Assembly: GCF_003966975.1 (NCBI RefSeq)
Contig: NZ_AP018437.1
Coordinates: forward strand, 2,480,001 to 2,544,000
Direction of reading: 5' to 3'
DNA: 64,000 nt
Origin: Pelolinea submarina
GTDB taxonomy: Bacteria > Chloroflexota > Anaerolineae > Anaerolineales > Anaerolineaceae
Part shown: positions 9,873 to 17,663 of the stretch, piece after piece
Layout of the letters: every line of letters starts with the position of its first letter
How positions within the stretch are numbered: position 1 is the stretch's first letter
Program-made: the position numbers and the translations under genes
The notes under the pieces: model-generated
What the model was told of the DNA's origin: nothing
What the model saw: only the letters and a program-made list of their open reading frames with translations
Databases searched by the model: none

Positions 9873-9947
9873 CGTACTTCCCTTCATTCGAAGAATTAAT
9901 CTTACGTTTTAGTATTGCTTATTTATAACAGGAGATTAACCAAAAAA

Positions 9948-9973
9948 ATGGCGGGGGTGAGATTTGCCTGCAT
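9948..9973 (-). repeat. tRNA 3'-end-like remnant A
   Basis: The text TGGCGGGGGTGAGATTTG matches the acceptor and T-arm of the tRNA at 27,521-27,592 in the same orientation with two mismatches. It then diverges into CCTGC, the same bases that begin the insert in remnant C. I interpret it as a decayed attachment-site or tRNA-derived repeat copy. Confidence 0.5.
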
Positions 9974-10035
9974 CGGTATTAATGAAACTTTTCAGAAATA
10001 CAAGTTTTTATCGCTCTTCAGCCTAAAAAAAAGGG

Positions 10036-10575
10036 CTAATCGCTCTCCAATACTGCTCGAAGCAACGCCTTATTATATAAGTTGGTTTTTACCGCCTCAT
10101 CGATATCTGAATTATCCATAAGTTTTTTAATAATTTCCAAATCATAATTTTCATTGACTTCATCAATAAGGCGAATAGCGGAATAAATATCTTCTGTGGA
10201 TGCTGATTCGGAACTTAATTCTTTGTATGCCTTCCCTAAGGCTATTTCGCTATCCCCAAATTTTCTGAACTGCGACTTTCCCTCTGTACAGGTTAACGAT
10301 TCAGTTTCCCATTCATAGTAATAAGTAACACAATCTACTTCAGATGATAAACTTAAAATATCCTGTCCATCTTCAATAAGATCCGAGCCTAATTCGTCAA
10401 ATGAAACCAACTCATCATCAGGGATATTTTCAACATATTGTTCAGCTTCTTTTTGTGACATACCGGTTTCTTCGGAAAACTTATTGGCAACGTCTTCCTG
10501 GCTTATGTTGTAGACAGTTCCTCCGATAATTAATGAGATTATTCCCCCGATAATTCCTAATGCTCTTTTATTCAT
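10036..10575 (-). CDS. Uncharacterised acidic protein with N-terminal membrane anchor
   Basis: The 179-residue product starts with MNKRALGIIGGIISLIIGG, a basic N-terminus followed by a hydrophobic segment that could be a signal anchor. The remainder is strongly acidic, rich in Ser, Glu and Asp, and predicted helical, with one Cys pair (SEVDCVTYYYEWETESLTC) that could form a disulphide if exported. The ATG follows a GGAGGG-type site. I do not recognise the family. It stands between two tRNA-derived remnants, in an interval that also contains a small unknown gene and a run of hairpins. Confidence 0.6.
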   Translation of the reverse strand: MNKRALGIIGGIISLIIGGTVYNISQEDVANKFSEETGMSQKEAEQYVENIPDDELVSFDELGSDLIEDGQDILSLSSEVDCVTYYYEWETESLTCTEGKSQFRKFGDSEIALGKAYKELSSESASTEDIYSAIRLIDEVNENYDLEIIKKLMDNSDIDEAVKTNLYNKALLRAVLESD

Positions 10576-10655
10576 TTTCCCTCCGTCAAGAAGCAGATTT
10601 ATACATGAGATTTTTATTCGAATGATTGCTTAAATTATAAAATAAAAACAATATT

Positions 10656-10790
10656 TGACGAAGGGCGCCCTTCATAATAGCGGCGTTCCTTGAAGTGAAA
10701 ACGGCCTGAAGCCGTTTTACTTCGAGGATCTTCGTCCTTTCCAAGAGGAAAGGACTACGAGGTCCCACCTCACGGTGGCATCTCCTCGCT
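10656..10790. repeat. Cluster of four consecutive hairpins (candidate structured RNA or palindromic repeat)
   Basis: Four adjacent inverted repeats occupy about 130 bp. The first is GAAGGGC/GCCCTTC at 10660-10673. The second is a long stem at 10688-10727 with arms around GAAGT-AAAACGGC and GCCGTTTTACTTC and a single bulged G. The third is GTCCTTTCC/GGAAAGGAC with a 4-nt loop at 10734-10755. The fourth is CCACC/GGTGG at 10765-10778, enclosed by CGAGG/CCTCG at 10758-10788. The leading GACGAAGGGCGCCCTTC resembles the start of remnant C near 17,351. The strand is unknown. Confidence 0.5.
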
Positions 10791-10829
10791 TTGCACCAAC
10801 AATGCACCCAAGAAGGCAATTCTCGAGAA

Positions 10830-11048
10830 TTAATCTTGAGAATATTCCTGCCATTCTCTTGCCAACTCCACTGGATTCTCATTCCCGAAGAAATAACCTT
10901 CTGCCAGCCAGTTCTCAATTTCTTTGACCTTGGTTTTCTTAAATTCCTTATCGCTTCCAGGATAAACAAGGTTAAATATTTCTTCTGCCGTATTTTTCTT
11001 GATTGTGTGCGTTTTTGGGATGTGGTTTAGCGATCTATTCTTTGTCAT
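10830..11048 (-). CDS. Small uncharacterised protein
   Basis: A 72-residue basic-then-acidic protein starting MTKNRSLNHIPK. The ATG at 11048 has CGGAGAG four bases upstream; an ATG seven codons earlier lacks such a site. The text KKTKVKEIENWLAEGYFFGN and a C-terminal WQEYSQD suggest a compact helical protein. No recognised family. It precedes the hairpin cluster. Confidence 0.45.
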   Translation of the reverse strand: MTKNRSLNHIPKTHTIKKNTAEEIFNLVYPGSDKEFKKTKVKEIENWLAEGYFFGNENPVELAREWQEYSQD

Positions 11049-11103
11049 TAATCTCTCCGTAGAATTCATTATATATATGAATTGGGAGATTGATTAAAAC
11101 AAG

Positions 11104-11170
11104 ATATGGCGGGGGTGACTCTGGCATCAGGCCAGGGAACTCACGACCCAGGGCTTACGAGTCCTACGAC
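11104..11170 (-). repeat. tRNA 3'-half remnant B with hairpin insert
   Basis: Bases matching the acceptor end (TGGCGGGGGTGA) are followed by a hairpin-forming insert (CTCTGGC, then GCCAGGG) and then GAACTCACGACCCAGGGCTTACGAGTCC, which matches the T-arm, variable region and anticodon arm of the tRNA at 27.5 kb with few changes. The orientation is the same as the intact tRNA. The insert sits in what was the T-loop, as in remnant C. Confidence 0.65.
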
Positions 11171-11331
11171 TTAATTTAGACACATAACACATAAGGTCGG
11201 TGTTATTTTCATCATTGGGTCTATTGTATCCATAGGGATTACACCCGCAATTGCACCTAAGCCCAATAAAGCTAGCTCAAAATACCAACTTCACGCATCT
11301 ACTCGATCGTTTTCTAATTAAATTAAAGAAA

Positions 11332-11358
11332 AAACCGAGAGGAGATTCCTCTCGGTTT
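11332..11358 (-). terminator. Intrinsic terminator of the sortase-fusion gene
   Basis: A perfect 12-bp stem (AAACCGAGAGGA with TCCTCTCGGTTT, 3-nt loop) is followed on the minus strand by a T-rich tail. It lies 27 bp downstream of the stop of the leftward gene ending at 11386. Confidence 0.85.
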
Positions 11359-11385
11359 AGTTTATACAACTATGATCAATTCATC

Positions 11386-14151
11386 CTATTGTTCAATATC
11401 AATCAGTACCGCCTGCACCACAACGCGATTCAAGTAGCTGCCGGAGTTTTCGTCATAATTCTTGCAGGTGATCAGTGTGACCATGTCGTATTCTGATGTG
11501 TTGAGCAAACTGGTGTCCTTAGGATTGACAATAACCCGAGTGCGTACTTCGTAAACATAGTCCTGATCCCACGCATGGATTGTGATCAAATCCCCGTAAT
11601 TCAACGTTTCCAGTTTGTTGAAAGGCCCCGGCAACCCATCCGACTTGTAATTGTGCGCTGTCAGCACTGTGTTGCCTTTCCAAGTTGGGAACGCCGTTCC
11701 TTCCAGATATCCGGCGTTTTCTCCAAGCCAGGTTACATCCCATCCCGATTCTGTACCCGGTACACCTACGATCGGTATCAAGACGTCTAGAACAGGGATT
11801 TCAAGCTGCATCTCCGTCTCAAGATAACTTGCATCAGCAGGTTGTACAGCCAATTCTGTGACAGAACCAACAGGGAATCCCGTGTAGGGCAGAGCATCAC
11901 CAGCAGAACTGCTGCTTGATCCGCTGCCGCCGCCGCTCCCAGATCCTGATCCCACTGTATAGCTGACACTGCCGCGCATGCAATAATTAGCGTTATCACA
12001 TGCCATATAGGTCAAAGAGTCCGAACCGGTATAGTCCTTATCGGGAGTATAGATGATCGATCCGATCTCGGCGCTGCCATGCGATGGCTGTCTGATGATC
12101 CAATGGCCGCTCCAGGTACTGCCGGATGTGGAAACTTCATCATTTTCCATAGGATTCGACTCAATACTGGAGTTCTTAGTAAGGGAATAGCTATCTGGAT
12201 TGGTAGATCCACCGTTGGTATTACCATCCCTTTTTACAGTGATGGTATATACTGCGCTTCTCGTTACACCACCTGCTGTGGTTATTTTAATTTTGATCGT
12301 ATAGGTTGACTTGTTGTTTATATCCGCATTACCAGAGAAAACCAACCGGTTGCCATTGGTTGTGAAAAACTGGTTGTCTAAATAAGTACCGCTATCACTC
12401 AAAGCTAGCGTTAAACCGCCGGATGAAGTGCCAATGGTTCCAACCACCTCACCGCTCGAATCATTGTCGATCAATAAATTGGATGAAAGATCAGCTGTAA
12501 GCCACTTGGCATAGAGCGTGATATCACTATCAACCGTATCCGTGTCGAAATTCCATAGCGTGTTGAAACCCGAATCGAGATACCAATCCGCTAGATCATA
12601 CCCTGCTTTGGTGGAATCAGGTGGAGTGAGCTGGCTGCCATCAACCACACCCAGGTCATCCACCGCCGTGCCGCCGTTTTCTTCAAAGGCAACCTGGCGG
12701 GGACCGCCGGTGGCCGTGAAATAACCTGAATTTGTTTTTCCTGTCCAGGAAGAAGGCACTGAATAGCCATTGATTGTACTTGCTCCAGCATCGATATCCA
12801 GGCTGTTATCTTGTGCATGCGAACTCGTATTCACGCTGCCGGTCATCATGGATGATCTCATACAGATAAAACCGGAACCGCTGATATTCGTGCGCGTTGC
12901 AGACAAATTAGTAGTGCCTGCCGCGTAGATGCGGGGCATTCCGGAAACAGTAATGACACCTGATGATACCGCCACCCCGCCTCCACAGCCAATCCCCGCA
13001 CCAGTTCCCACGCCCGTGGCTTCAATTGTGCCGCCCGAAATGTTAATATTTCCGCAATTCCCGTTCATCATACCGCCGCCGATCCCGGAACCGTTATTCA
13101 CGGTCGTTGCAGTGATGTTTCCACCAGAAATGGATATTGAACCGCCTGCCCCATTAAAGCCGGCGCCAATTCCCGCAGCGCCCTCTGCTGCTGTGGCAAC
13201 AATTGTGCCGCCGTGGATCTCGATCGTTCCCACGGCACCTCTATTACCACCGCCAATACCTGCGCCGTAGGCTGTTGTCCCTTCAGAAGTGATCGTTCCC
13301 CCGTAGATTTTGATAGTACCGCTTGAGCCAATATTTCCCCCGCCGATACCGGCACCATAAGTTCCGGCCTTCACTGTAACGTCACCACCATTGATCGTAA
13401 TAGTGCCCCCATTACTGCCGCCGGTCGATTCATCGGTCCCATTACCACCGCCTATCCCTGCAGCCCGGTTGCCGCCGGTGGCATGGACAGTCCCCCCATT
13501 AATAGTGATTTTCACGCTGTCCCCTGTTGCATTTTCACCAGCGCCAATTCCCGCAGAATGATAACCGCCTACCGCAGTGATATCTCCGCCATTGATGATG
13601 ATTGTTCCTGCATTCTGGTTCTTGCCGCCGCCAATTCCTGCGCCGCCGTAGTTAACCCCTCCCCCCCCCACGGCTATAAGTTCACCCGTCCCTTCTATGG
13701 TCAGCGCAGCTGAACCTGTTACATCTACGGCTGGTATTACATATGTACCTGCGTAGGGCAACGCATAACTCTTTAAAGTTGATTCGCCTTCAAGGATAAG
13801 TTTATTACCGCTTCCATTGAACTTAAGCGGTGCCGCACCAGACGCCAGTGAGGTATTGATGATCACAACAGAATCCAGGGTCAATGTTGTGCCTGCACCG
13901 CAGTTTATATAAAGGTCCGCTTTTGTACCGGTAATGACAACCTCTGCTCCGCTTGTCACACTGATCGTATCTCCGGCGCTAAGTGTAAGCGTTTCTGTCG
14001 AGTCATCAGCTTTGGTAACCACACCGGTCGCGAGGTTCAAATGATCCCCATCATTGAGCGTGTGGGATTCCGCGTACACACTCGACGGTGTTGTCATCCA
14101 GCTTAATAAAACGATACCAATAGAAAGTAAAATAGATAATCCACGCTTCAT
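11386..14151 (-). CDS. Secreted Gly-rich repeat protein with C-terminal sortase domain
   Basis: The product is 921 residues. It has an N-terminal signal peptide (about residues 1-27, ending SSVYAES). Residues ~140-420 carry a long run of repeats of the form GAGIGGG...TITINGG, which predicts a parallel beta-solenoid. An InlB B-repeat-like module follows near 490-545 (ending SDITLYAKW), then cadherin-like or Ig-like modules to about 730 and a Gly/Ser linker. A sorting-signal-like motif LPYTGF lies near residue 752, directly ahead of a sortase domain. The domain has the expected catalytic residues: His in LTAHNY (~832), Cys in TLITCKNY (~894) and Arg in YLNRVVV (~907). No hydrophobic tail follows the LPYTGF, so it is not a normal cell-wall sorting signal. 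The sortase and the surface domain are thus one polypeptide. The NarL-type two-component system lies upstream in the same direction and may control it. Confidence 0.88.
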   Translation of the reverse strand: MKRGLSILLSIGIVLLSWMTTPSSVYAESHTLNDGDHLNLATGVVTKADDSTETLTLSAGDTISVTSGAEVVITGTKADLYINCGAGTTLTLDSVVIINTSLASGAAPLKFNGSGNKLILEGESTLKSYALPYAGTYVIPAVDVTGSAALTIEGTGELIAVGGGGVNYGGAGIGGGKNQNAGTIIINGGDITAVGGYHSAGIGAGENATGDSVKITINGGTVHATGGNRAAGIGGGNGTDESTGGSNGGTITINGGDVTVKAGTYGAGIGGGNIGSSGTIKIYGGTITSEGTTAYGAGIGGGNRGAVGTIEIHGGTIVATAAEGAAGIGAGFNGAGGSISISGGNITATTVNNGSGIGGGMMNGNCGNINISGGTIEATGVGTGAGIGCGGGVAVSSGVITVSGMPRIYAAGTTNLSATRTNISGSGFICMRSSMMTGSVNTSSHAQDNSLDIDAGASTINGYSVPSSWTGKTNSGYFTATGGPRQVAFEENGGTAVDDLGVVDGSQLTPPDSTKAGYDLADWYLDSGFNTLWNFDTDTVDSDITLYAKWLTADLSSNLLIDNDSSGEVVGTIGTSSGGLTLALSDSGTYLDNQFFTTNGNRLVFSGNADINNKSTYTIKIKITTAGGVTRSAVYTITVKRDGNTNGGSTNPDSYSLTKNSSIESNPMENDEVSTSGSTWSGHWIIRQPSHGSAEIGSIIYTPDKDYTGSDSLTYMACDNANYCMRGSVSYTVGSGSGSGGGSGSSSSSAGDALPYTGFPVGSVTELAVQPADASYLETEMQLEIPVLDVLIPIVGVPGTESGWDVTWLGENAGYLEGTAFPTWKGNTVLTAHNYKSDGLPGPFNKLETLNYGDLITIHAWDQDYVYEVRTRVIVNPKDTSLLNTSEYDMVTLITCKNYDENSGSYLNRVVVQAVLIDIEQ

Positions 14152-14379
14152 ATCAGCCCTTCTCTTTGCAATAATTTTTCACCAAAATTATTGACCTTAA
14201 TAATTATTAATATATTTCAGGAAAAAGTATAGCAAGAACAGGTTTTGCTGACATCACCGTAGCGTTTATTCTTCTAAAAAAACCGGATAAATTTAGGTCA
14301 TGGATTTTCGCGTTGAGACATTTCCAGGCTCTTTATAGCCTACATAACCAATAGAACGGATCACTCGATATGGGGGTAC

Positions 14380-15027
14380 TTACAGGTTTTTTTCTTCTTC
14401 GCTCAACCGCTTCTTGATCGAGTATTGCATGGCCTGCCATCGATTCTGAAGATGTAGTTTTTTGAGGATGTTATAGATATGGACACGGATGGTTGAACGG
14501 CTCAAGTTTAGCTTATCAGCAATTTCCTGGTTTGCCAAACCTTCCCCGATCAAGTTCAATACCTGCTCTTCCCGCCTGGTCAGGCAGGCAGTCCTTTCTG
14601 ATTGCATACGGCTGCCATTGGCCATCATTTCAACCACACATGCAGGAAAATACTTCTCTCCACTCGCAACCGTACGGATGCATTCCAGGATTGTCTCACG
14701 CGGAAAATCTTTTAAAAGGTAGCCATACGCCCCTTTACGTACAGCTTTTTGGATGTTTTCATCATCATGCGAACTTGTTAGAATGATAACCTTGCAGTCC
14801 TGTTTCAGCCTGTTGATCTCATCCAGAACCTTCATCCCATCCATAGCAGGCATGTAAAGGTCGAGCAGGATAATATCCGGCTGCCCGAGGGTGGCTAATC
14901 TAACCGCTTCCCGGCCATCCGCAGCCTCACCGATCACCCTCATACCGGGTACGCTTTTAATACCGATACGGAGTGCTTCCCGCATTAGTGGATGGTCATC
15001 CGCGATCAAAATACAAATTTCCTTCAT
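14380..15027 (-). CDS. NarL/FixJ-family response regulator
   Basis: From the ATG at 15027 (AGAAAGG five bases upstream) the product is 215 residues. A receiver domain spans about 1-120, with the acidic pair D10/D11, phospho-acceptor D56 in LLDLYMP, and the conserved Lys in LLKD. A LuxR-type helix-turn-helix lies in the last 65 residues (LTRREEQVLNLIGEGLANQ ... STIRVHIYNILKKL). It is the cognate regulator of the kinase whose gene ends 19 nt upstream. It probably dimerises on phosphorylation and activates transcription; the downstream sortase-fusion gene is an obvious candidate target, by position only. Confidence 0.93.
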   Translation of the reverse strand: MKEICILIADDHPLMREALRIGIKSVPGMRVIGEAADGREAVRLATLGQPDIILLDLYMPAMDGMKVLDEINRLKQDCKVIILTSSHDDENIQKAVRKGAYGYLLKDFPRETILECIRTVASGEKYFPACVVEMMANGSRMQSERTACLTRREEQVLNLIGEGLANQEIADKLNLSRSTIRVHIYNILKKLHLQNRWQAMQYSIKKRLSEEEKNL

Positions 15028-15046
15028 TTCTGCCTTTCTTCGACTG

Positions 15047-16981
15047 CTATCCGTCCGCATCTATATTGGACAGAATAATCCGGATCACCGTCCCCTGCCC
15101 GCTTTTGGATTCGATTTCCAGATCAGCATTGATCTTCCTGCAGCGTTCATACATATTTCGCAGTCCCATCCCATTAGTCGCGGCGGTTGGATCGAAACCA
15201 ACACCGTTATCCCGAATAACGATCATAGCTTTTCCATCTTCTTCCTGAAAATGAACGTCTATCTTTTCTGCTCGCGCGTGTTTAAGGGAATTATTTAAAG
15301 CCTCAATCACGATCGGGTAAAGTTCTGTACTACATATCTGGGGAATTCTAAAATCATCAGAAACCCGGATTTCATACTGGATGCCGGCTCTTTTTTCCAC
15401 CGCATCCAGGCGGACCCGGATCGCTTCCTCAAGATTAACATTTTCCAAATCCATCAATCTCATCTCGTAGAGTAAAAGTCGCATTTCTTTGAGAGCCTGC
15501 CAGGCGCTGGTCTTGATCAAATCCAGCACTTCGCCCAACTCGTTGGATCCCGTCCTTGCTTGTTCAGAGGCAGTCTCGGCGGAAAAAGCCAGACTGTGCA
15601 GCGATTGGGTAACCGAATCATGCAGATCTCGTGCGATCCTCCGCCGTTCTTCAAGCTTCGCTTTATTCATGATCGCCTGATTAAGATGAGCGTTTTCGAG
15701 GATCAGCGCGAAGCTTTCACAGATACCATTGAAGAAATTGGTCTCTTCCGCCGAAAATGAGCTTTTCTGCTCCCATAATGTGAAAAGGAATCCTCCTACA
15801 TAATTTTCCGTGGATATGTATTTATACATAACAGAGAGATAACCCAGATCGGTCAATCCGCCAGGCATCCGGTCATCCGAATTGGGATATACAATGGGAC
15901 CAATCTTGGACATATCCAACTTGTCAAGACGACCATTCCCGATGATATTTTCAATTACCGGATGGCGCAATCCAATCTGAGATTCGAGCACAAGCTGCCC
16001 TTCATTCATTGTGCAATAGCATATAGCAGAACAAGAAAGGACTTTCTTGATTTTTTGAATTGCCTGTTCAAGCAGATCCTTCTGCGATAATCCCTCGGCG
16101 CTGAGCAGGATCAAATCGTATATGCCCGCGATCTCATTGGTCTGCCTGGCAAGTTTAGCGGCCTGTTCAGCCTGGATTTTGCGAAGCTTGCCTTCAAGTT
16201 CTTTGCGGTGCTCAATCTCACGCTGCAGGGTAACAATATGATCTTTCAATCCCTCTGCCTGATAGGCAATGTGGGATTGCATGCGGTTGAATACGATCCA
16301 GGTTATGAATACCGCGGATAGTATATAGCCGAATGGCAATGCTGAAACTCCTGGGAGAGGTAAAACATTCAGGGAAAAGAGCAGGTACGCGATAAAAGGC
16401 AAAGCTAAAGCAGCTGTCAATAGAATTACATAGCGCCGTTCAGTGCCCTTCCTTTTAAAAACCTCAATCAGCAGCAATATGAAACTGACAATGCAGAGTC
16501 CAACATATAGGAAATTGCTGAAATGAAACAGAGGCCCAGTCGTATATCGGGAAAGATTATCTCCCTGGCTGCCATAAGGGATTATCCCAATCCAAATTAA
16601 ATTGTGAAACCTATTGGTCAGTGTAAAAGCGAAATTCACGGTCATCAAACCCAACAGAGCGTAGCGCCATTTTCTATTGAACCACGGCCAGGGTTTGTAG
16701 TAATCCATTACAAAAAGGAACAGGGATAGATCCGTAAGTCCATTGAACACATCTCCAAATTCAAGCATCCGCATACGAAAATCATCCTGTTTGGCGGATA
16801 GTTCAAGGGCAGAGAAAAACATATAAAGACTAATAAAAAATAAAATCTTGGCAAGTTTGTAAATTCCGAGTTCTTTATTTTTATAGAACCAGATCAATAA
16901 AGCAGCGGTCAGGCTGATGATAGCTGCCATCAGGTACATCAGTGCATAGGGTGTGATATTTAGGACCGCTGCCAAGTTCAT
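15047..16981 (-). CDS. NarL-type membrane histidine kinase with GAF-like domain
   Basis: A 644-residue kinase. The first ~230 residues have seven hydrophobic segments, like the 7TM sensing module of histidine kinases. A coiled-coil linker follows (HIVTLQREIEHRKELEGKL), then a GAF-like region (~270-420), then the HisKA_3 dimerisation box ERRRIARDLHDSVTQSLHSL with the phospho-His near residue 454. A HATPase domain ends the protein (NSLKHA, DNGVGFDP, MGLRNM). It is paired with the NarL-type regulator immediately downstream. The signal is unknown. The ATG lacks a strong ribosome site. Confidence 0.93.
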   Translation of the reverse strand: MNLAAVLNITPYALMYLMAAIISLTAALLIWFYKNKELGIYKLAKILFFISLYMFFSALELSAKQDDFRMRMLEFGDVFNGLTDLSLFLFVMDYYKPWPWFNRKWRYALLGLMTVNFAFTLTNRFHNLIWIGIIPYGSQGDNLSRYTTGPLFHFSNFLYVGLCIVSFILLLIEVFKRKGTERRYVILLTAALALPFIAYLLFSLNVLPLPGVSALPFGYILSAVFITWIVFNRMQSHIAYQAEGLKDHIVTLQREIEHRKELEGKLRKIQAEQAAKLARQTNEIAGIYDLILLSAEGLSQKDLLEQAIQKIKKVLSCSAICYCTMNEGQLVLESQIGLRHPVIENIIGNGRLDKLDMSKIGPIVYPNSDDRMPGGLTDLGYLSVMYKYISTENYVGGFLFTLWEQKSSFSAEETNFFNGICESFALILENAHLNQAIMNKAKLEERRRIARDLHDSVTQSLHSLAFSAETASEQARTGSNELGEVLDLIKTSAWQALKEMRLLLYEMRLMDLENVNLEEAIRVRLDAVEKRAGIQYEIRVSDDFRIPQICSTELYPIVIEALNNSLKHARAEKIDVHFQEEDGKAMIVIRDNGVGFDPTAATNGMGLRNMYERCRKINADLEIESKSGQGTVIRIILSNIDADG

Positions 16982-17663
16982 TGATTATCTTTTGCTCATT
17001 GGCTATCAAGTTAAGTGATCTTCCTGAAGGATCAATCGATAGTAATAATTATCCTCATCTTTTCAAGAAAAATTAATTATACACGAACATATTTACGCCT
17101 TCTATTTCACTGATTAAATTGATGGCGTAATAAGATATGATGAATTTTGCCAGCCTTTTTATGGAATTCGGCGATGGAAAGTCAATTTACGAACTGCTTA
17201 ATCATGGACGAAGCTCGCTGGTAAAAACTCAAAGTCTTTCCCAGATCATTCTCCCCGGGAGGAGAAAAGGTAAAAAACATCGCCTCACATGATTGCGATG
17301 GAATCCCTGTTTGGATTTTTGAATCACTTTAGGAGTTTAAGTAAATATATGACGAGGGTGCGCCCTTCCTGATGGTAAGGGTGAGATTTGCCTGCCCTGG
17401 CAGCAGGCCAGGGAACTCACGACCAAGGGCTTATGAAACAAATAACTTAATTTGAACTCCTGATACCCCCAAATACGACAATTTTCGTGGCTTTTATGCC
17501 TGTTTTCCCAGATATGGCGGTGTGTTAAATTTCAATAATCTTATGCTTTAATCTTACCATCCTTGTTATATCTATTAAAATAATTACGCTTTCAGAGAAT
17601 TAATTATTTTTATTTGGTTGTATAACATTTACAATTTCAAATGTAGATAAAGCCCTTTTTCAA
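16982..17663. other. 682-bp intergenic region holding tRNA remnant C
   Basis: AT-rich DNA between the two-component system and the GTPase/AAA+ operon. It contains remnant C at 17335-17437. A 51-codon frame beginning at 17137 on the plus strand has no ribosome site or recognisable product and I do not call it. It probably marks the junction between two islands. Confidence 0.45.
17335..17437 (-). repeat. tRNA 3'-half remnant C with two inserts and shared flank
   Basis: The flank TAAATATATG and then GACGAGGGTG match the 3' flank and acceptor end of the tRNA at 27.5 kb. An insert bounded by GGGTG on each side follows (a possible 5-bp duplication). The T-arm text GTGAGATTTG comes next, then a hairpin insert CCCTGGC/GCCAGGG, and finally AACTCACGACCAAGGGCTTA, which is identical to the tRNA through the anticodon loop. 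The match outside the tRNA itself argues for site duplication and not chance. Confidence 0.7.

Larger units (their letters stand above)
11049..11385. other. Intergenic region with tRNA remnant B and a terminator
   Basis: This 337-bp stretch contains tRNA-like remnant B (11104-11170) and the terminator of the sortase gene (11332-11358). The AT-rich DNA between them holds nothing I can support as a gene. Confidence 0.5.

Noticed and set aside
10586-10969. 127-codon minus-strand frame
   Set aside because: It overlaps the better-supported small gene at 10830-11048 and reads through the hairpin cluster; the composition is not protein-like and there is no ribosome site.
12929-13270. Pro-rich plus-strand frame
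   Set aside because: It is the reverse reading of the Gly-rich repeats in the sortase fusion gene.
17137-17292. 51-codon plus-strand frame beginning MMNFASLFMEFG
   Set aside because: No ribosome site, no recognisable product, and it lies in an island junction with decayed sequence.
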